Assembly (NCBI GenBank): GCA_903632075.3
Contig: CAHIKZ030000810.1
Span: 142,001 to 206,000 of the forward strand
DNA from: Acanthosepion pharaonis
Lineage: Eukaryota > Mollusca > Cephalopoda > Sepiida > Sepiidae
Reading direction: 5' to 3'
DNA length: 64,000 nt
Of the stretch, positions 1 to 28,323 are shown piece by piece. The position numbers and the translations under genes are program-made. Under the pieces are notes generated by a model. The model was not told where the DNA came from and ran no database searches. It worked only from the letters and a program-made list of their open reading frames with translations. Position 1 is the stretch's first letter; each line of letters starts with the position of its first letter.

Positions 1-340
1 TATGATATCCGCCTGTATAAACCTCAGCACACTGTGTTGTTCAACAGTATTACTTCCTCTTCCACTGTATATGGCAGCTGCAATAGCCTTTGTTTTCAAT
101 TTCCATGTTGTTTTACTGTTGTCATAGCAGAGAATGACAACACATCTTCAAACTTCAAACACTAATGTTGAGCAATTTGTGTCAGCTGCAGTGACAGAAT
201 AAACTATTTAACTACAGAGGGCTAATAGTTTTAAAGCAGCTGATATAGTCTGATCACTTTCTCATTCATTGTTGACAAATTCGAATAGGTCAGTGTTCTA
301 TTCATCAAAATTATCAAAGTTTGACTGATTATTGAAAAGA

Positions 341-16421
<16,081 letters not shown>

Positions 16422-17186
16422 TATCCTGAAAATAGATTGAGTATGGAAATTATACATATAACAGCATTATCCTATCAGTAACACTTGCATTTTTGCAATT
16501 ACTTTCTTCTTAATTTATAACAAATCTCTATCATAAAATCATAAGCATTGCATTTTAAATATATGTTAATATATTAATAAAATCATTAATAATGTATTTA
16601 TAATAATCATTAACAATGTATATATAGACACATTCTGTTAATAATGTTCATCTGAATTCCTGACCACTGACAATCCCTTTCTTTCTGACTTCCAATGCAT
16701 TCCTATATTAAAATCATTTACATTATACATATAATAGCCCTATTCTATCTGTAATGTTTTCTTTAATTTCTAAACTCTGACAATCACTTTCTTCCTGATT
16801 TTCAATGTATTTCTATAGAAAATTCATTAATAATAGTTTCAGATATATATATAATAGCACTATTCTGTCAGTAACACTTGCATTTTCAATACATTTCTGT
16901 ACTAAAATCTTTAGCAATGCATTTACATTATGCATATAACAACACTATTCTATCAGTAATGTTAAAATTAATTCTTGACCACTGACAATTTCTTCCTTAC
17001 TGATTTTCATTGTATTTCTACAGTAAAACCATAGTAATGCATTTAACATTATACCTGTAATATTTCTGTTATCTCAGTAACATTTTACTAATTTGCATCC
17101 ATCAAAAATACCTTCCTCAAATTTTAGGTTACAAATTGTAAAATTTCGTGCTTGAATAATTAAAAATTATTTAATAATTCTCAGCT

Positions 17187-18463
17187 TTTTTTTTTTTAAG
17201 CGTTTCACCCCAAGCAAGGCAGGAAGCCACTAGCACGCAAGGGGTTACAGAGAGTTAGAGCTAGAGCAAATAGAAGTGATAGAGGAAAGGATGAAGAGAA
17301 GGATATGGGATAGATCAAAGCATCGATTGACATTACACTTGAATAGTTGCAGATTATAGCTATCAGGGAAACAGGAAGAGGGGAGGGAGTTCCGCAGGCG
17401 AGAGGTGCGAGACATGAAGCTATTGGAGTAGAAGAGACGGCTACATTTAACAGTTTCGACAGTGAAAGGATGTGAGTGAGATGCCAGCCTAGTAGAACGC
17501 TTAAATTCATGAAGTTTGGGAACTAGTGAAAGCAGCTCCTTGAAGCAGTTACCATGAAAGTATTTGTAAAAAAGACAGAGGGATGGGCGATGGCACGTCT
17601 GTGAGAGAGAATTGCCAAGAGGATAGAGCTGCGTGGCGCTACAGGACTCAGGGATGGAGGTAAAACATAGATCGAGAAAAGAAGCCTTACCATCCCGGTT
17701 GTAGGGAAAACGTGTGGGGAAGTCAACTATCTGCGTGAGGGATTGAGAAATCGAAAAATTAAGGTTTCGAATGCCTGCAAGGTCAGTAGTAGCATTTTTA
17801 AGCCACTTGGTATGATGGTCGTTAAAATCACCCAACACGAATATGTGAGCAAACAGATGGAGAGAGAGAGCCTTGTCAATGCTGTCAAAAATGCATTCAA
17901 TTATACCAGAGTCTTGGGAGGATGGTGAGCGATAAAGGAAGAGAAGGTAGCTTACAGCATTGAGAAGAGATAGCCAGAGACACAAGTATAAATGGTCTGG
18001 AGATTCAAGAGACAACTCTCTAGCCAGTGGGAGATGGTCTTTGACGTAAACACCAAGGCCACACATGTGGGTTTGAGAGTCTTTTCTAAGGAGGGGAAGG
18101 TAGCCGGGGATCGAGAGGTCAGACGAGGGGATAGACAAGTCAAGGTTGGTCTCACACAGAGCCAGTATATCTGGGCAGTTTGCAATGAGGAAAGATTCCA
18201 CACTGCAGAAATTGGTTCTAATGCCATGGATGTTAGAAAAGGAAATGTTAAAAGAGTTTAGGTGATTTTTGAAGGGCTAGTTTAGGTTTTCTTTTTGGAT
18301 CGTTGTTAATTATCATGTGAAATTGTGGTTGTAAAAATGAGAAGGCCTGAAGTAAAAGCAGACGGTTATCGATCATGAGGTGGGCAGAGAGAAGCTGGCA
18401 CAGCCTGCAACTTAAGCTTGTGGATGTAGGCCTTCCCCAGATATCACCATCTTTGCTGTTCAT
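17187..18463 (-). pseudogene. CR1/Jockey-type LINE: endonuclease joined to ORF2 C-terminus, reverse transcriptase deleted
   Basis: An open frame at 18201-17245 (318 codons, extending upstream in frame to about 18270) reads as an APE-type endonuclease: PDILALCETNLD, GLGVYVKDHLPL, a HIFVLGDFNDHHTKWL catalytic block and FLDLCFTS. After about residue 195 (near 17605) it jumps directly to the extreme C-terminus of a LINE ORF2 (LFYKYFHGNC...TVETVKC...SRTSRLRNSLPSSCFP...FKCNVNR). The whole reverse transcriptase is missing, yet the frame stays open. The 3' end has the family terminus (GCCTTGCTTGGGGTGAAACG) and an A tail at 17187-17200. Cannot retrotranspose by itself. Lies between MGME1 and ZNF830. 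Confidence 0.8.
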
Positions 18464-18489
18464 GGGTAGGAATGAGCCGTTAATCTACC

Positions 18490-18690
18490 GTATCAACCCA
18501 ATGCGTGATGGTAAGGGTGGATGTGACATGTGTGGGCGACCATGTCTCTTTCTGATTCATGACTGAACTGGTAAAAGAATTTCCAACAGTAGACTACTGT
18601 TTCTTTCTGCAGTAGACTGGTTGCCAACCAAGGCTATAGGATCCAGTCTGTCCTGCTACTTAACCAAATAACTGGGGAGGGGGTTAATAA
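18490..18690 (-). mobile_element. tRNA-SINE 3' part (truncated)
   Basis: Contains GTAGACTGGTTGCCAACCAA and ATCCAGTCTGTCCTGCTACT in inverse order, matching the middle of the SINE family. The tRNA-like head is missing. It abuts the LINE copy at 17187-18463. Confidence 0.6.
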
Positions 18691-19036
18691 ATAACTTATG
18701 ATAAATTATAAAGCACAACAAGTAGTCTTGTCCTGTCCTGGAAAAGTACAGAGAAAGTCAAACTGCTTAATTTTTGCAACCTCTCCTACTCCAACGATTG
18801 TGGTTCCAACAATTGTGGTTCCAACGCCTGTGATACAAGAATAGCAGAAATGTTTTGACTGTTGCACATTTCTCACTGGTATGTGACAACATGAAGAGTC
18901 TTCAAATAATGGTTATTGATTGGAATTCATTTTCATTGTGAAGCTTTAAATGGTTTCAAAATAATTTAATGATAACTTTTTTTAATAATTTGCGATTACA
19001 GTTTAAATATTTAAGGTGAGGTTAGTTAATTTAACG

Positions 19037-19477
19037 TAGTGGTTCCCAAACGGTGCAGCGCACCTCATATGTATGGCGGAAGATAAGGTGAGGTGGAATA
19101 ATTGAAAGACAAAGATTTAGAAACAGCTTCAAAAAGTTCATATGCCAAAAATAAATATGATTTCAAAATTTAAAATGTTATGGATTACTTGTAATTGCAT
19201 GCATGAGTCCCACTATAAATAGTTATAAATAATTATTGACCAATTTTATCATTGTGATATTTTTTAATCATATCAAGTATTAAGAATAGAGTCTGCAAAT
19301 TGGAGAAGAGAGTTATCAATGATAATGTTCTGACTTTGAATCCGTGGTTATCTCCCTTTAACACACTCTCCACTTTTAATTTTTAAGTGTACTTTTTATC
19401 ATATAAAATTTGGTGAGATGCAAGCAAATTTTCATTCTGAAAATGTGGCCCAAAGGAAAAAAGTTTGGGAATCACTG
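19037..19477. mobile_element. hAT-type MITE, complete, with 8-bp target duplication
   Basis: Terminal repeats TAGTGGTTCCCAAAC at the left and GTTTGGGAATCACTG at the right (inverse CAGTGATTCCCAAAC). Target duplication ATTTAACG (19029-19036) and ATTTAACC (19478-19485), 7 of 8 identical. 441 bases with no coding frame, matching the 8-bp duplications and CAGxGGTTC termini of hAT transposons. Confidence 0.8.
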
Positions 19478-19599
19478 ATTTAACCTAATATATCAATACA
19501 TGTTAGGTTATTTAATAATTTATATAATTATTTAATATTAAATATATTGATATATAGAATAAAAATCACAATATGCATAAGTTTGGTTTATACTTGAAA

Positions 19600-19925
19600 T
19601 AAAAGGTTGACATAGGTCTAGGTTACAACAGTAAAAAAAAATAGGCATAGGTCCAGTTTACACCAGATTAAAAAAAAAAAAAGTAGACATTGGTCCAGTT
19701 TACACCAGATTAAAAAAAAAAAGTAGACATTGGTCCAGTTTACACTAGATTCAAAAAAGTAGAAAAAGGCCCAGTTTACACTAGATTAAAAAATAATCAT
19801 GTCTGGTTTACACAATATTCAAACAAGTAGGCATAGGTCCAGTTTGCACGAGATTTTAAAATGTAGACCTAGGTTCAGTTTACATTAATCTCAAAAAGGT
19901 AGACAGAGATCTGGTTTATGCTAAA
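19600..19925 (+). repeat. Minisatellite, ~36-42 bp unit, about nine copies
   Basis: Units of the form TAGRCATWGGTCCAGTTTACAC...AGATT followed by a short A run, starting near 19606, 19643, 19685, 19725, 19761, 19795, 19829, 19864 and 19901. Central copies are the most alike; edges are diverged, as in an ageing array. Unit length varies mostly through the A run. Confidence 0.8.
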
Positions 19926-19944
19926 GTCAAAAATCTTTCGATAC

Positions 19945-20192
19945 ATGACTGACGAGGCAGATTTTTCTCACAATAGGTTGCCATTTCTTTCTGCAGTAGA
20001 CCAGTTACCATGCAAGGCTATAGAACCCAGTCTGCCCTGCTATTTACCTATAGCTGAGAGGAGAAGAAAAGAATTCTTGCCTTTCCCAAGGGTATTAGCA
20101 CATAAGTGAATGTAATGGATTCGACTGGAATTCAAACTCGGCTCTCCGATTCCTCAATCCGAGCCACTATCCATTACTCCACCGTGCCTCCT
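19945..20192 (-). mobile_element. tRNA-derived SINE
   Basis: On the minus strand: GCACGGTGGAGTAATGGATA, GCTCGGATTGAGGAATCGG, GAGTTTGAATTCCAGTCGAA, CCCTTGGGAAAGGCAAGAAT, AGCAGGGCAGACTGGGTTC. It retains the tRNA-like head and lies next to the minisatellite at 19600-19925. Confidence 0.75.
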
Positions 20193-20199
20193 AAAGATT

Positions 20200-23100
20200 A
20201 CCATGCATTATTGCCTGCATGTAGAATATTTCTAAATTTTCAAAAGAAATGAATTCAATACACACACAAACACACACACATGGATTTTACATATATATAT
20301 ATAAAGCAGAAAAAAATATATATATATTTATGTTATTAGATGTAGTGTGTGTGATGTGCCCAATGGCTTGGTGGAAACTACAAAGTTGGTTTGCCTGATA
20401 AAAGAAGTCTCACACGAGGGGAAACAAGACATATCATGTCACTATGGCATCCTTTGGTTGAAAAGAGAGAAAAAAAAGAGAGGGTTTGATTCCTTCCTTT
20501 TTATATTGCTTTATCCATCTAGCAGGCATTAAGAGGAGTTCCCTGACAGACTAGGTTGGGTAATCCCATAAAAAAAAAAGCAAACACTGTGGTGCTAGAG
20601 TGAGATTCATTTTTGAATGTATGTATAATTCTAAAATGGACATTAATTTTGTGTCCGACATTATAACCCCAAACAATTTATTTACAATGTAAATATATTA
20701 CTAAACTGGACCCTGACCTTGTGTCAGTCTTACACAAATATAAGGGTATTTTTTAAAGTATGGGGGAAAAAAAGAAGTTTATTTTATCAAGTTAATAACT
20801 TAGGGTTGGGGATTCTATATCACAAACAGATTTCTTAAAAGTAGCAGAGAAAAAAAAACTGAAGCTTTTTTTATATATAAACGCTTAAATCCTTTAAAAC
20901 TATGAAACCTATGAAAAAGACCTGCAATTTTCATAAAAACAAATACAAAGGGCCCAAGTTAGTAAACCTACATTGTAATGTTAATTTTCCTAATAAATTC
21001 ATTCAAAGTACACAAAATACATATTTTCAAAAAAAAAAAAAAAAATACCCACTTTAAATTTTAAATGATTTTTTTTTTTTTTACCGTAACTTTAACTTAA
21101 AATGCTGATATCAGTATTGCTTTCTCAGAAGATACTAGGTCAAAACTCAAAAGTAAAACTGTAAAACGCAGGTTTTCAAGTGGTGGTGAGTTGGAAATTA
21201 ATACTGGTATACCTCGGGTTAAGTCGTTCTCGATTATACATCGAAAAAATATATATGGCAAAATAAAAAATTAAGTCATTTTATTCGACTTTGTCTTTCC
21301 GCCAAAAATGATGATGTCGTAATATCACTAGAAAAGCGTTATTTTATAATGTCTTAGAGCAAACCACATTCACATATAAAGAGTCCGCGATGTACTATAA
21401 AAGATCACCAAATTATAAACATCTACATTTGCAAGTATGTACGTACATATATTCGTAAATTTAGATTTTTTTTTCTGTACGATATTAAAAACTAAAATTT
21501 ATTTGTTTGTAACCTTAAAATAGATTCTTATTGACCATAAAAACGCATTTAATACATAACGGGGAATGGTTATTTGTGGTTTAGTCTGGAGACAAGTTAA
21601 ATTCGATCTAAGTTAGTTGCCTCTCCTGGAACAAATCGAAACTGAGGTACATACTTTTAAAGTCAATCTCCAAGGCATTAACTTGAGCAATTTTTATCTC
21701 CAGTCCGCATAAGATTGGGCTACCAATCAACGCGACATTGTGTCACATTCCACGAGGGAGAGCGAGCACAGTTACATGGCTTTTTTTTTCTTTAAATTCT
21801 CGTAACTGTTTGATGTCATAATTGCACCCAATATGAACTTTTTAATTGTTACATCATCATATTCTTCTGATAGGGGGAAGTAGTTAAAGGCGGTAATTCA
21901 GAATTATTTCCTATTTGAACATCCATACCAAAAATAGTCTAATCTATTTTTCAATATGTTAAAAAGCTAAAGCGTCTTTTTTATTTAATAAAAAAAATCT
22001 TTTTACGAACAGTAACGAACGTGATAAATTACAAAAATACTCAAAATTTACAATTTTTTGTCCAACTAAAAATAAAATTAATATATTTTTTTCATTTTAT
22101 TATGCATGCAACAAGAAGCACCAACTGTTAGAAAAAAATTTTTGAGTTTTTACTTTTTAACTTTTATCAATTTATTTTTGGTAAGATTTATTTTAGCTAG
22201 AGACTAAGACGAATTTTCCGTGTGTTCACACGGAGCATATATTTTTTACTGGGTGGAATATTTTCAGGGATTTTCTTTTTTTAACTGTAAAAAAATAAAT
22301 TAATTAATTTTAAAAAGTGTACACACACGAAATATCGAAAAGAAGAGGGAGTAAAACATACAGCCCCCCAAAATATTTTCACAAGTTTTTAACAAAATAA
22401 CCTATTCTGTAAAAGGAAATCCATTCATTAATGAAAACTGAAAATTTTGTTTGGATAATTCCCAGATTTTGGAGGTTACTTAAAAAAGAAACAAATAAAT
22501 AAATAAAACGGTGGCAATGTTTTGCTTTCATTTCAGAAAAAAAAACTCATATTTTAGCACAATAATGGGCGAAATTATTTTATTTAAGATTACTTATTCT
22601 TAGGTTTTCTTTGCCACCATAATTATCAGCACTGTGTTTATTAATTTCATTTAGTTATTTAATAATTGTTTCACTATTTTCATTGAAGTTGTTATTGTTA
22701 TCTTTTGGCTCGGTAACTAAATAGTAGCTAGGCCAAAAAATGATAACCAAATGTTTTGTTTCTCTCTGGAATAATAATGAAGCTCATCAAACCTGCAAAC
22801 CAATCGGATGTCAATTTAAACTTGTTTTTCAATTTAAGAGTTTATTTGACAACACTGACCACTTACCCCCCTCACACACACACACAGAGATCTGAACACG
22901 GAACTAACTTTCTTTAAGTACGCGGTAAAAAGTCTTTTTAAATGGCACCTGCGATAAAAACGTTAATTTGTTATTGTTTCACTCACAATTTAAATAGAGA
23001 ATGGATATGTTTACCCTAATTTGAAATAATCTTCTTCCCTTGGGCAAACATTTGACACCAAGCCTCACTTATTCGGCAACGTAACGTTGGCCTATAGTTG

Positions 23101-23345
23101 ATAAGTTGAGAAATCAAACTTTCTCTTCCGATAAAAAAAAAAAATCTAGAAGTTGTTGGTATTTTCGAACAAATTCAAATCTGTAAGAATGTTTCTTTTA
23201 ATTTACTTTTTTACCAAATTAAAAAAGAGACGTTTATTTTAAAATATATAATTTGCATGTATGCTTTTTTTGCTTACTTCTCAAAAAATGTATTATTATT
23301 TTATTTATGTTACGAATCTGTGTATTGACCGCTTTTTTTTTCAAG
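20200..23345. other. Low-repeat intergenic segment, expected promoter region of both genes
   Basis: Apart from a (TA)n stretch near 20290-20330, I recognise no SINE, LINE or DNA transposon in about 3 kb. CpG dinucleotides look more frequent than in the introns. Both divergent genes must start here or close by, since MGME1 exon 1 needs an upstream non-coding exon. A CCAAT box occurs at 22800-22804 and the ACGT palindrome CAACGTAACGTTG at 23077-23089. No TATA box can be assigned with confidence. Confidence 0.4.
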
Positions 23346-23458
23346 ATGGCAGCCTCCAAGAAGAGAACCGTGTCTAAAGACGATCTTCGTCGTTTAATGA
23401 AAGAAACAAAAGTTAATGCTGGAAATCTCACCAGAAAAGTCGATCACCCACTTGCAAA
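23346..23458 (+). CDS. ZNF830: ZNF830 exon 1 with start codon
   Basis: ATG in a good context (AAGATGG), 37 codons plus two bases, donor GTAATT at 23459. The peptide has the conserved LRRLMKE and RK...HP motifs that open ZNF830 proteins. The bases just before the ATG form a long T tract followed by CAAG, so the true 5' UTR might be joined from an upstream exon with an AAG acceptor; this cannot be settled from sequence alone. Confidence 0.9.
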
Positions 23459-26400
23459 GTAATTCATTTTTTATTATTAATTACATATTTCCTTTTCACT
23501 CTCTCTAAAATTATGACTTCGGGAATGTTTTGTTTGTTATCGTTACGTTTTACTTTTAATAACAAACAACCTGTTATTATTTTTTTTTTCCACAAATGGT
23601 CCATTTTAGCGTTTCAAACAATTTATATACTAAATAGTAAAAGTAAATACTTACCGATTTCTTTTACACCGAACGTAAAGTCTTTAAAGGAGACTCACAT
23701 TATGAATTATTGGGTGTGTGGATGAAGTCATAGATTCGGAATAAAATGGGAAATAGTTTTAAAAATATAAAATTAATTCCAGCTATTTTTCTGCAAATAA
23801 AATCTGAAATACGTTTGCAGCCAGTAAATCCCAAAATCCTGTACAATACAAATAATTCAAATAAAAAGATTCCTCCTAGACCGACCGCCTTTTAAAGGGG
23901 GAGAGTCTTGCATCGGAAATAAAACAAAAATAGCCTTCAAAATGCAATAATTTATTTCATTTTTTTTTTAAATTTATTTTCCGTGAAGAAAAATACCTGG
24001 ATATATCTTCATATGCATCAGATGATGTTTACGTCATATAGAAGCAGGAAAAATTGATATTGTTTTGATTTCTAGTAACCCATTTTTCTTAAAGAATTAT
24101 GAAATGTAATTGAATTCTTAGTAGTGTTTTTGTTTTTTTGTTATTCCTGTCCTAAATAGTCTACCAAAAATAATTCTTCGAAAATTTGAGATTCCGTTTT
24201 TATATTGTATGTTTTTTCGATCTTTTTAAGTTTGTCTTTTTTTTTTTAAAAAAAACAAACTAAAATAGCATTTTTTTTCTGAAATGACTTAGGTAAAATT
24301 TACGTTTACTTTCGCACCTGTACCAAACAATAGGGTCTCTTATTCATTTAAATTCGATGTAAGTATGTTCAACCTTACTGGAATTAAAATCTATTCTCTT
24401 GGAGCCTAGAAAAGACATCGGATTAATTTAAATAAACTAACTGTTAGTTAAAAATGATTTTGAGAGTGAAAAAAAACTCGAACAGTTTTTGTAATTTCTT
24501 ATTTATTTATTTTTTTTTTTTTTTTTTGACAGCTACCAATTAAAAAATCCTATGATAACGATAAGTATTTAAAAAAAAAAAATTCGGGACACATTTTTAG
24601 TCGTACATTTGGAAGAATCGTAAACGTAGCAGAGAAACTGAATTATGTCACTATTTTCAGGTGATCACCTTCCAGAACTTACTCGTATAAAAAAAAAATC
24701 CATAAATAGAAAAATACATTCTGATTTTTGGGGATTTTTTTTCTCAATCAGAATAGAAAAACCCAGAAGAATTTTTTAATAGTCGTCATTCTCCAGACGT
24801 CACAGAAACATTGTCATTATTTATGGAAAAAAAAACTTAGTCTCGTGATTAAAGACGTCGGAAAGATGGAGGAATACTGTCATCACTGGATGCAATTTCT
24901 TAACCTTTGTTTCTCGTTTGTAAGAAAAATATTTTCTTTTAGACATTTCTTTCCTCTACGGCATCAAATATTTCTATAAAAAAAATGTATATTCAAACTC
25001 TCAGATTTTTTTCCTGTTTCGGCTACACCATTAAAAAGAAATTGACGTACTGAAGGCCATAGTAGTAGGTAGACATAATGGAGGAAAAAGTTAAGACAAA
25101 TGACTTTTTAAAAGAATTGAAACTGCAAAATTTTTTGCTATAATTCACATTAATTTTAGTTAACATTATGATTAGGAAAGATACATGAAATTCTGCCAAA
25201 AGTTGTTTTGTTTAAATTAAAAATAAAACCGTTCTAGGGACTGGTACCTACTATTACGCTTGCTTGACTAAGAAAAAAAATTATAAGAAAATAATTAAAA
25301 GGTGAATATAGAATAATTAAAAATAAGATACACTAAGTTTGTTTATTACTCTTTCTCTTCAAAAGAATATATATACAAAATGTAAATAAATGATTAATAA
25401 GAAAAGTGTACTGAGAAAACATAAGTCTCTCTCTAGGGTTGTTTAACACTTGCTTTTTGGAGAAGTGTAGAAGGTAGACGGTTAATAAAATTAACTAAGA
25501 AAATTTTTTCTTAACTTTAGAAAATTTCAAATACAAATTTTTCACATCAAATTATTAGTAGTTAATAATTAATTAATAGTTTTTTCATTTTCTGCTAAAA
25601 AAAAAACGTACAGACGAAAAAAATAAGTCCGTCAAAGCTAGGCGGTTTGTGGTTTAATTCTTAAATTTCAAAAAGATACATTTGTGCATATTTTTACCAA
25701 TCAAGAGGTTGACTTCCACCCATGCAAATTTAAAAGTTATAATCAGTCTGGAGCCTATTTGGGGGCTATATATGACAGGTTACCAGAAAATATTAGAAGG
25801 AAAAGCAATTTTGGCTGTCACTGAAGAAATACGCAAAAGACAGAAACAGAAAAAAAAAGCTTATCCAAAGTGAAATCAGTGAAGTGAAAATTTTTCTTAA
25901 ATTCATAATTGAACTGTTTTTTAAAAAAATGAGCTCTAGTGATTCTGACGCGAAAATAAGTGTATCTTTTTAGAAAGAATATATATTTTGAACCTTCTTT
26001 TTTTTTCCTTTTTTTTTTTTTTTTTTTAAAGTATTGTACTTTTTCAAGATTTTTGAAAGTTTGTTGAACGATTTATATCTTTTTTTTATGAACCATATTT
26101 CTATTTTTTTTTTAATTGGTTATGTTGCCTTTAATAAGGATCACAAAATGAAAAAAATTGTGCAAACTTATTTGTAAACCTTGTATTCTGTTCTATTGTT
26201 TTTGTCATTGTAATAAATGTTTGTCTCTTTCAAATTTCACATCAGTTTAGTCTTGTTTGTTTTCATATGTGCCTTATTCAATATTCAGGATAAGAAAGGT
26301 GACATTGTTTTTTCTCCTACTCTCTCACCAATAAAATCCTTTTATAAGTTTTAGTTTGTAAATTTTTTCATCTCTGGGCAGACTTTGGAAACAATTACTT

Positions 26401-27827
26401 TGTTTCAGGTAGACTATTGTGTTAAATATCTTTAACTGAAATTGTCATAAAAACTCAATGTTACTTTTATTTACATTCAAACTAATATCTTCATTTTTGT
26501 TATTATCACATTTTGGCCATTATGCCCTTCAGCCTTCTTCAGGTGTCTGTCAGTGAATTTTGAACTGAACCCCTTATTTAATCAACAGGGGTAGATAATT
26601 CTTATTCTACAGAGCCTGTGTCATAGGATATCTCTAGAGATATCCCTGGACATATAACTAGATAAGTCTGGTCTGGTGCTTCTATGTACTTAAAGATCCT
26701 TAATTAAATTCAAAGAAGAATCTGCAGTGTTATCTGCCCTGACATCTCTGCTTGTCACTTTCCCACTGTCATAACATGGCTTCCCTGTGCTTTTCTGTCC
26801 TGGGTATGATAACCTATGTCCAACAGCAAAGCTCCTGATCAGGAGATTTTGAGGAGCGTGGAACCAACTCTTAATTGCTGGTGTTCCCAGGTCCACCCTG
26901 ACCGGGGTCATAGCACCTGTTAGGGTCCCAGCTATGGGCAAATAGGTAACACCCCAAACTTGTGTAAAAATAGGTTTTAATACCAGAAATACTTTGTAAT
27001 AAAAATTATTACCAGCAATAATTTTTGAAGGAAAAATTATTATCAGCAATAATTAAAATTTACAGTGAAACATACATTGTTAGAGTGTGTAGATTTTGAT
27101 CTAGTGCAAACAAAATATTACCAAGTGAGTAATTTAAAAAAAAAAACTTTTTACGAAAATAGAACCATTGAAGATTGTAAATTTCCTAAAAGAAGTTGGA
27201 TTGTGCTTAAAAATATGAGTAATTGAAAAATTATCAATTATTCAATTTTGATCTTCAAAAATTTTAATGCAGTATCAACCATTCTTTCTTCCTAATTCCT
27301 GTTCTTTTAATAATTTTTTTCTCGTATTCTTTCACGCTAAGTGACACCCTTGCATCTTAGTGGCTTTATTTCCTTGCTTGGGGTGAAATGATTTTTTTAA
27401 AAAAATCCTGATTCCAGAAATTCAAACAGAAATGTGTTTTTTGTTATAATACTGTTCTTTATCTGATCAGATACAACAAACTTGGACAGCTAGTCTGCAG
27501 TCTTTGTAATATAGCGATCAAGAGTTCATTGCTATGGCCAGCCCACATACAGGGACGCCAGCACAAAGAGGTAAGTGTTTTTCAGGAAAGGTGATTCCAT
27601 GCATCATCTTTTTTTTTTTTTTTTTCTTCCCAAGTCCCCCCCCCCCCTTCCTGAAATCATGAATCTGTGCAAAATGACTGAGTTTTCAACATTTATCTCT
27701 TTGGGCCAATCAAAAAAGAGATATCTATCCAATGAACAGCCAATACATGTATAGGGGCCACCTTAAAATCAACTCCTATTTACAACCCACAAAAATTTTA
27801 GGGAGAGACATAACCAACTTTTTTCAT

Positions 27828-27897
<70 letters not shown>

Positions 27898-28276
27898 CTT
27901 AACATACGTGTGTTAGCACGTGCAATACCCTGTCTTCATCAGCCGCCGACCAGGGGTGATATCACAGTTTCAGTGGCTATGGCGCGTTTGCCACCAAGGA
28001 AGGGTATTAATCATTCCTTTAAGTAAAATCTATCTGCAATGAAAGTTTCTTGAACGCATTTGCCGTTATTGACGCGCTCGTAAAAGTTGTTATAGGTGAC
28101 CACGCAAATATCTCAATTGCGCATGTTAGGTCGTGATGTTGTGCGCATTTTATTTGCTTGTTTTGATCTCGACCAAATCCAACTTGACGCGTGTTGAACA
28201 GTTTTTTTTTTTAAGGCGATGTGAAACGCTTTTCAACCAGTGGCCAGTGATGCCTATTTTTGAAAGGAAGGAAATG

Positions 28277-28323
<47 letters not shown>

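Noticed and set aside
16422..16457. Upstream in-frame ATG at 16457 as the MGME1 start
   Set aside because: A clear TTTTCAG acceptor lies between it and the ATG at 16421, so the upstream ATG is probably intronic; not fully excluded.
19600..19925. CRISPR array
   Set aside because: Repeats are contiguous and diverged without unique spacers, in a eukaryotic genome; it is a minisatellite.
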